Of a stretch of 64,000 nucleotides of DNA, positions 59,083-64,000 are shown one piece after another. Below the pieces are notes generated by a model, which did no database searches, was not told the DNA's origin, and saw only the letters and a list, made by a program, of their open reading frames with translations. The stretch lies in NCBI RefSeq assembly GCF_000208745.1, contig NC_030856.1, positions 20,848,710 to 20,912,709 on the forward strand. The letters run 5' to 3'. Each line of letters begins with the position of its first letter. The first letter of the stretch is position 1. The stretch is from Theobroma cacao. Taxonomy: Eukaryota; Streptophyta; Magnoliopsida; Malvales; Malvaceae. Position numbers and translations under genes: made by a program.

Positions 59083-59910
59083 CCGGATATCCTATTCCTC
59101 GACCACATCATTGGGGGAGGCCGAATTAGGATGGACGCGGCCAAGGTCCAAGATATTAATGAGTAGGAGCAGCCCACTAAGGCGACTGAGCTGCGGAGTT
59201 TCTTGGGGCTTGCAAACTACTACTGCAAGTTCGTGCGAGGATACTCTAGCATCGCAGCACCTTTGACCGACTTGTTGTGCAAAAACCGCGCATGACGATA
59301 GGGCCCCGAGTGCTAGCGAGCGTTCTAATAGTTGAAGCAGCCCATGATCGAGAAGCCTGTGCTGCGCTTGCTAGACCCGAGTGTGCTGTATGAGGTGCAC
59401 ACTGATGCGTCAGACTACGCTATAAGTGGGGTGCTCATGCAGCAAGGCCACCCAGTGACGTACGAGAGCTAGAATCTCAATGACACCGAGCCGTGCTACA
59501 CGGCTCAAGAGAAAGAGATGACGGCGGTAGTGCATTGCTTGAAGGTGTGGCGGCACTACTTGCTTGGGGCGCGGTTCATGGTTAGGACGGACAACATAGC
59601 CAACAACTTCTTCCAAACCCAAAAGAAGCTGACCCCCAAGCAAGCTAGGTGGTAGGTGTACTTGACAGAATTTGATTTCACCATGGAGTACAAGCCGGGT
59701 GCCATCAATCGAGTTGCTGATGGGCTGAGCCACAAGGCAAAACTGGCAGCCAACAACCAAGCGTAGGACGAGTTGTTGGCCAGGATTCGTGCAGGGCTTG
59801 TAAGAGATGCCACTGCACAGGCCATCATCGAGTGTGCCAAGGTGGGCAAGACGAGGCGATTTTGGATGGATAGGGACCTGCTCATGGCCAAAGGAACCCA
59901 AGTTTATCTG
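59083..59910 (+). pseudogene. Gypsy RNase H and linker (block B element)
   Basis: Same frame as the reverse transcriptase. It shows [19 protein letters not shown], then VHTDASDYAISGVLMQQG, CYTAQEKEMTAVVHCLKVWRH and TDNIANNFF-type RNase H sequence, then EYKPGAINRVADGLSHK. Stops at about 59164, 59292 and 59652 are TAG or TGA. Confidence 0.83.
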
Positions 59911-60770
59911 CCATAGACCGAGGGGCTACGCAAGGAGATCATGCGAGAGCACCACGACTCCTTGTGGGCAAGACACTTAGGTGCTGAGAGGACGGAGGCA
60001 CTGATTGCGGCACGCTACTATTGGCCCAAGCTATCCAAGGACGTCGAGGCCTATGTGTGGACATGCTTGGTCTGCCAGCAAGACAAGGCGAGCAGCAACA
60101 GCTAGCGAGCATGCTCGAGCCCCTAGAGTTGTCCGACCAACCGTGGCAATCCGTATCCTTAGATTTTATCACTAATCTGCCTACAACTAATGGGTTTGGT
60201 GCTATAAGGGTTGTGGTGGACAAGTTTAGCAAGTATGAGACCTTTGTGCCGGTCACACGAGAGTGCCCAACTGAAGAGGCAGCCTAGGCATTCATGGCAC
60301 ACGTGGTCAAGCTGTGGGGCTTACCGAAAAGCTTAGTGAGCAACAGGGATAGGCGCTTCATAGGCAAGTTCTAGACCGAGCTATTTAAGCTACTAGGGTC
60401 CAAGCTCTGCTTCTCGACTAACTTCCACCCGCAGACGGATGGGCAGACAGAACGAGTAAACCACCTGTTGGAGATCTACCTACGACACTTTGTCCGCAAC
60501 ACCCAATCGGATTGGGCAAAGCTGCTGGACGTTGCACAGTTCAGTTACAACCTGCAACAGCGGAAGCCAACCAGGAAGAGCCCATTTGAGCTGGTGATAG
60601 GGCAACAACCGATGACCCCGAGGGCCCTAGTCAGCAGCTATACGGGACCAACACCAGTTGCCTTTCGATACGCCTAAGATTGGCACACATAACAGAACTT
60701 GGCTAGAGCAAGCCTTGAGTGTGCCACCAAGAAGTATAGGAAGTGGACGGATAGGCACCGACGGGACGTG
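59911..60770 (+). pseudogene. Gypsy integrase (block B element)
   Basis: The plus strand has REHHDSLWARHLG and CLVCQQDKA (zinc-binding region). The core follows: SVSLDFITNLP with the first Asp, SLVSNRDRRF where the second Asp reads Asn, and FHPQTDGQTERVNHLLE with the Glu. Then LLDVAQFSYNLQ and KSPFELVIGQQP. Four stops lie within it (for example after NS, EEAA, and at KF-stop-TEL, where Trp is likely). A frameshift near 60770 leads to the next part. Confidence 0.87.
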
Positions 60771-61233
60771 AGCTGCAACAAAGGGACTTGGTGTTGGTGA
60801 AGCTTCACTTGGTTCTCCGTCACCCAAAGCTACACAAGGGGTTGGTCCGGAGGTACGAGGGGCCCTTCTGGTCGAGAAGAAAGTGGGTCGTGCGGCGTAC
60901 AAGCTAGAGATGCCATCCGAGCATAAGGTGCATCCGGTCTTCCACGTGAGCATGCTCAAGCCATACCATGCAGACCCCAACGACCCGAGCAGGAACTGCA
61001 GCTAGCGGCATCCCATGGGGCAGAAGGCCTCGTACGACCGGGAAGTCGAGCAAATCCTGGCCGAGAGGGTTCTAAGAAGGAAACACCACCGACCGCAGCA
61101 TCAATACCTGGTCTAGTGGAAGGGATTGCCAGCCAGTGAGACTTGTTGGGAGCTGACTCAGGCGTTGTGGCAATTCAAGGACCTAGTGGAACAGTTCCAC
61201 GACCAGCAGGCAACGAGGGCGTTGCCGAAATAG
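60771..61233 (+). pseudogene. Gypsy integrase end and chromodomain (block B element)
   Basis: After a frame change the plus strand shows [15 protein letters not shown], then from about 61019 YDREVEQILAERVLRRKHH and HQYLV-stop-WKGLPASETCWE, a chromodomain with its core YLV-WKG and TWE-like features. A TAG takes the place of Gln in it. The natural stop is at 61231-61233. The domain would bind methylated histone tails and steer integration. Confidence 0.85.
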
Positions 61234-61244
61234 TTGGGGGAGAG
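61234..61244 (+). promoter_or_regulatory. Polypurine tract of the block B Gypsy element
   Basis: TTGGGGGAGAG immediately before the 3' LTR TGTCACG. Confidence 0.8.
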
Positions 61245-61896
61245 TGTCACGCCCCTTTTGTGGAGGAGGGCGAGGCAGTCCGATGGCAAGGGCTTGAGGC
61301 TTGAGAGTGGGCGAGCTAGCTCGAAGACGAGCGAGCAACGAGGGCTGGAATCCCAATTTGGTGCCAAGGGGCTTGAGTCATCAACACCCATGGTCGGGCG
61401 AGTGCGCAAGCCAGCAGACAGACAGTGTGCGCGAGCCAGTACGCAGACGAGACACGTAGAAAAATGGCACGCAGCAGAGCTGGCAGACTAACGGGTAGCG
61501 GGTACGTGCGAACTGTCCAGGTAGTCTACCAGAAGCGCGAAAAGCACTAGCCAGCTTGAGGCCTACGGGGCAACCGTTGCCTGCCGTTGGCAACAGTGCT
61601 AGGGGTGCATAAGAGGGGCCCAACAGAGTTCAAAACAGCCCCTAATTGTTGGGAACTGCTTTGTAACTGCTCCAAAGAGTCCTAGGCTGTATAAACCCCC
61701 TGAGCCCCCACATTTGAGACTAATGACTCTTGTATTAAAAATTCTATCAATAAAAACTCTCTCTTTGTACTCTCAACTCTCTTGTGCTTGTCAAAATCAA
61801 TCATAATTCACTAACTTGAGAAGACTACTAACCTTTCTAACCTATTTTACCAAAGCAAAGACTAAGCCACACGGATCAAGAGAAAACCCCCTTACA
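61245..61896 (+). repeat. 3' LTR of the block B Gypsy element
   Basis: Begins TGTCACGCCCC and ends CCCCTTACA. It aligns with 56026-56666, with an added stretch near 61295-61335 and about 61455. The two LTRs differ markedly, so the insertion is not recent. Confidence 0.92.
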
Positions 61897-61926
61897 CAAC
61901 CACCATGCAAGTATTACTCATCAACA
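61897..61926 (-). repeat. 5' LTR of the OCT-B Copia element, last 30 bases
   Basis: CAACCACCATGC...TCAACA corresponds to 51697-51726 of the other LTR and completes the LTR interrupted at 56025. Confidence 0.9.
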
Positions 61927-62690
61927 AACTTCACGCCCCTGCAGGAAAAGCCATCTTGGGGACTCACTAACAAAGAAATAAACTATTATGCAGTAAGCTA
62001 TTGCTGGATGGAAGTCCAAAAATAAAGAATTCTCCATGAGGAACCTCTGTTTGTGTAAGCTATAGCTGGCAAAGATAATAATCCTAGGGTGTAAAAGAAA
62101 AATGCAATAATCCCTACTTGACCACGCCAACGCTTTCCTACCATCTCCATTAACAACACAAGGGCTGTTGTCATGATAGATGAATGGAAAAATCCACAGA
62201 CAAATCTCAGGAGTGAATACATCCGGATGTTGGCGGATAAAACGGTAGCAGAAGTAGATATAGACATTGCCAAACATGAGAAGAAAAGCAGTTTCTTACG
62301 ACCAAGACATGAGTCACCGAGGGTGGAGAAGGCAAACCCACCCAGCAGGCACCCCATGAAGAAGGACGATGAAGGTAAGCCAGTGATGATTGAACTAGCA
62401 CATTCAAGGCTCCATTCCGAGGCGATCGTCCTATCAGAAGGACCATCCCAAGACCAAGAACTCCTAGAAAGACTGCAAATGTCTAAATTTGAGCTGCAAG
62501 TAGTATCATCAGTGCAGTGCCATGTCGGAACTGCGTAGGTGAAGACGCTAATGAATGTTTGTTGGGCGTCAAAGAGCAGAGGCAGTGAAACAAGAATTGC
62601 TTGTATCAACTGTACATGTCCAAAACCTCCCAGACTTTGTTCAATCATCTCATCCAACGACTCATGGAAGGTCTGTTGGTTTAGTCTCAT
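61927..62690 (-). pseudogene. OCT-B, N-terminal part (broken transporter gene)
   Basis: The minus strand encodes the first 230 residues of a transporter with about twelve substitutions compared with OCT-A by eye, from the same Met at 62690. The MFS loop motif reads GDSCLGRKK with Cys for Trp. At 62006-62007 one base of a GGG run is missing compared with OCT-A (1627-1629), so the frame shifts after FWTSI. The following ESPRWLFLQGREV remains legible in another frame. At 61927 the gene is cut by the Copia element. The remainder is at 50697-51432. Transcription could still occur from the promoter side, but only a truncated protein could be made. Confidence 0.93.
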
Positions 62691-63786
62691 CGTATCTTGA
62701 TTCGTTAACTTGGGTTGAAGCCTGAAGGAGGTTTGTGCGTAGTTGACTACGCACTTCGGTTGGTTGCTCGATATTTCTCGGTTTCCTAATTTAACGTGCC
62801 TTTCAAGTGATGTTGTCAGCCTTTATTGAGGTAAAAGATCTACTACAATTTATTCTGGCCTGTCAAGGTAATGGAATTAGAAATATATTTTATATTTTTT
62901 ACAGGATCTCAGGATAACTTTTTTTTTTGAAAATTCGGATCTCAGGATAATTAAGCTAATGCTTTTAATTATCCACCAGCTAGTTTATTATCTCAGTTGC
63001 ATGTAGGTTCATCCACGCTGAGATTGCTTTAAACTACACAAATTTCCCTCTTCTTAGAAAGTTAATTCTTGTGGAGCCATTAATCATTGTAGGCTACATA
63101 AAAACCTTAATCCTGAAGAAATATCCAAGAGCCCGTTGATTAGGGCTTTGTTTGATGGAATCTGTTTGGTGGGGTTGGTTTTATGTCATTCCAGGTGCTG
63201 TTACTTATTGTAAGGATCTGTGTTTTTTCATTGTTGTTTTTAAGGGGGTTGAGTCATTGCAGGTCTGCGGGAGTTACCGGAAAAGTTTTATTGGTGTTCT
63301 GCAATGCTTGTTTCAGGGGCCTTGTGTTCCTGCCTACATGTATGGGTTGTTTATAGCGGTTACTGTTTCATGTTTATATTGCAGAATATATTAGCCACTA
63401 AACAGTGATGGTTAGGTGCAGTTAACAAGATCATTTTCATTCACTAAAAGACATGATTGAGAAAAGAAAAATGTACAACTGTATTCTCAGACACCTCAAT
63501 CATATCTGTCCGGTTGCATTACATGTCAATCATATCCGCACAAAAGAAAAACTAAGGGGCAGAGGGGACAGTAACCACATGTTTTCAAACTCAGTACATT
63601 ATGAGTCAGCTAGGGGTAATTATTGCACTTCTGCTGTCCATTTCGTAAGATGGTGATGGACCATCGGGAGCATGGAACCGAAGATTAGGAGATAATTAAC
63701 ACTCGAAAGAGAATAGATGGATTCTGTCCATGACCACGAGGGAAATCCCAAGCCACAACAGTTGCATGGACGTCATTCAGCCATAC
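62691..63786. other. 5' flank of OCT-B
   Basis: Counterpart of 2311-3383 with small indels. No gene is recognised. An 80-codon frame at 63152-63394 corresponds to one at 2751-3008, but the two diverge at their ends after a frameshift, so coding is unlikely. Confidence 0.5.
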
Positions 63787-63800
63787 GTCTTCTCATTATT

Positions 63801-64000
63801 TTTTTTGAAAGGCAGTGAATTTATTCATAAAGTCTAACATGGAGACTACAACAAGCAAAGCCTTATGAGGCTTGCAATGAACAATAGAGTCCTCAAATGG
63901 GGACCGGCAATCATCAGAGGTGTCGGATGAGCTGACAACTAGATAAAGGAAACATATTAACAAAAGGCTTACAATCACTTAACACAACCAAAGCAGAGAG
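63801..64000 (-). mobile_element. LINE 3' end in block B (cut by window edge)
   Basis: Same insertion as 3398-3906: the target sequence GTCTTCTCATTATT is at 63787-63800, followed by a T run (the LINE A tail on the minus strand). This copy keeps a stretch of about 96 bp (63827-63922) that is absent from block A. The RNase H part would lie beyond 64000. Confidence 0.78.

Larger units (their letters stand above)
56026..61896 (+). mobile_element. Gypsy chromovirus element inside the Copia LTR
   Basis: LTRs 56026-56666 (641 bp) and 61245-61896 (652 bp) flank a gag-pol region on the plus strand that ends in a chromodomain. A primer-binding site is at 56669 and a polypurine tract at 61234. Flanks are CAAT (56022-56025) and CAAC (61897-61900), a short imperfect target repeat. 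This is the only GC-rich element here. Most stops stand where Gln, Arg or Trp is expected. The lineage is a chromovirus; the domain set does not let me choose between Galadriel-like and others. It is not autonomous. Confidence 0.94.
51433..61926 (-). mobile_element. Copia element inserted in OCT-B, TSD AACCT/AACTT
   Basis: The left LTR is 51433-51726. The right LTR is split, 55758-56025 plus 61897-61926, by a Gypsy element. Target repeats are AACCT (51428-51432) and AACTT (61927-61931); the uninterrupted site in OCT-A reads AACTT at 1546-1550. A primer-binding site follows the 5' LTR and a polypurine tract precedes the 3' LTR. Coding for gag to RNase H runs from 55666 to 51721 on the minus strand in Copia order, with several stops. 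Without the Gypsy element it is about 4.6 kb, normal for Copia. Confidence 0.95.
61927..64000. repeat. Segmental duplication block B, right part
   Basis: Matches 1546-3502 of block A: N-terminal half of OCT, its 5' flank and the start of the LINE fragment. The match continues to the window edge. Confidence 0.9.

Overview
This window looks like the repeat-rich part of a flowering-plant nuclear genome, most likely a eudicot. It is AT-rich, contains one compact intact host gene, and is otherwise almost entirely nested LTR retrotransposons with 5' tRNA-iMet-type primer-binding sites, plus a MULE-like DNA element, LINE 3' ends and a probable SINE. I cannot name the species. There are no bacterial features, CRISPR arrays or rRNA genes.

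Host genes. An intact intronless organic cation/carnitine transporter gene (OCT-A) lies at 814-2310, minus strand. A second copy (OCT-B) in the same orientation lies at 50697-62690. It is broken in two by a Copia element (51433-61926), which is itself split by a Gypsy element (56026-61896). The two OCT copies sit in a duplicated block that also carries a MULE-like terminus on the 3' side of the gene and a 5'-truncated LINE on the 5' side, so those two insertions predate the duplication.

Layout. 1-406 is the end of a long Tekay-like LTR. 407-3502 is duplicated block A. 3921-5120 holds nothing recognisable. About 5125-15950 is an old minus-strand Copia element interrupted by two solo LTRs (7135-9960 and 12213-15299), each with a perfect 5-bp target duplication. 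15950-17125 is AT-rich and featureless. 17126-28412 is a MULE-like arm carrying a full-length Tekay-type Gypsy element (17290-27931). 28413-34143 holds two solo LTRs of one family in opposite orientations, each with a 60-bp minisatellite and a long pyrimidine or purine tract. 34149-46200 is a relic Gypsy element interrupted by a 10.3-kb noncoding Tekay derivative (35520-45792, LARD-type). 46716-50412 is a MULE-like element with arrays of short repeats, interrupted by another solo LTR (47468-49864). 50413-64000 is duplicated block B with OCT-B.

How it fits together. No biochemical pathway is encoded. The order of events can be read from the nesting and target-site duplications: MULE and LINE landed next to the ancestral OCT gene, the block was duplicated, then retrotransposons filled the interval and destroyed OCT-B. 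Many reading-frame stops and some lost catalytic residues in the retroelements fit C-to-T or G-to-A change, as expected for decay of methylated cytosine. No retroelement here appears able to encode all of its own proteins intact.
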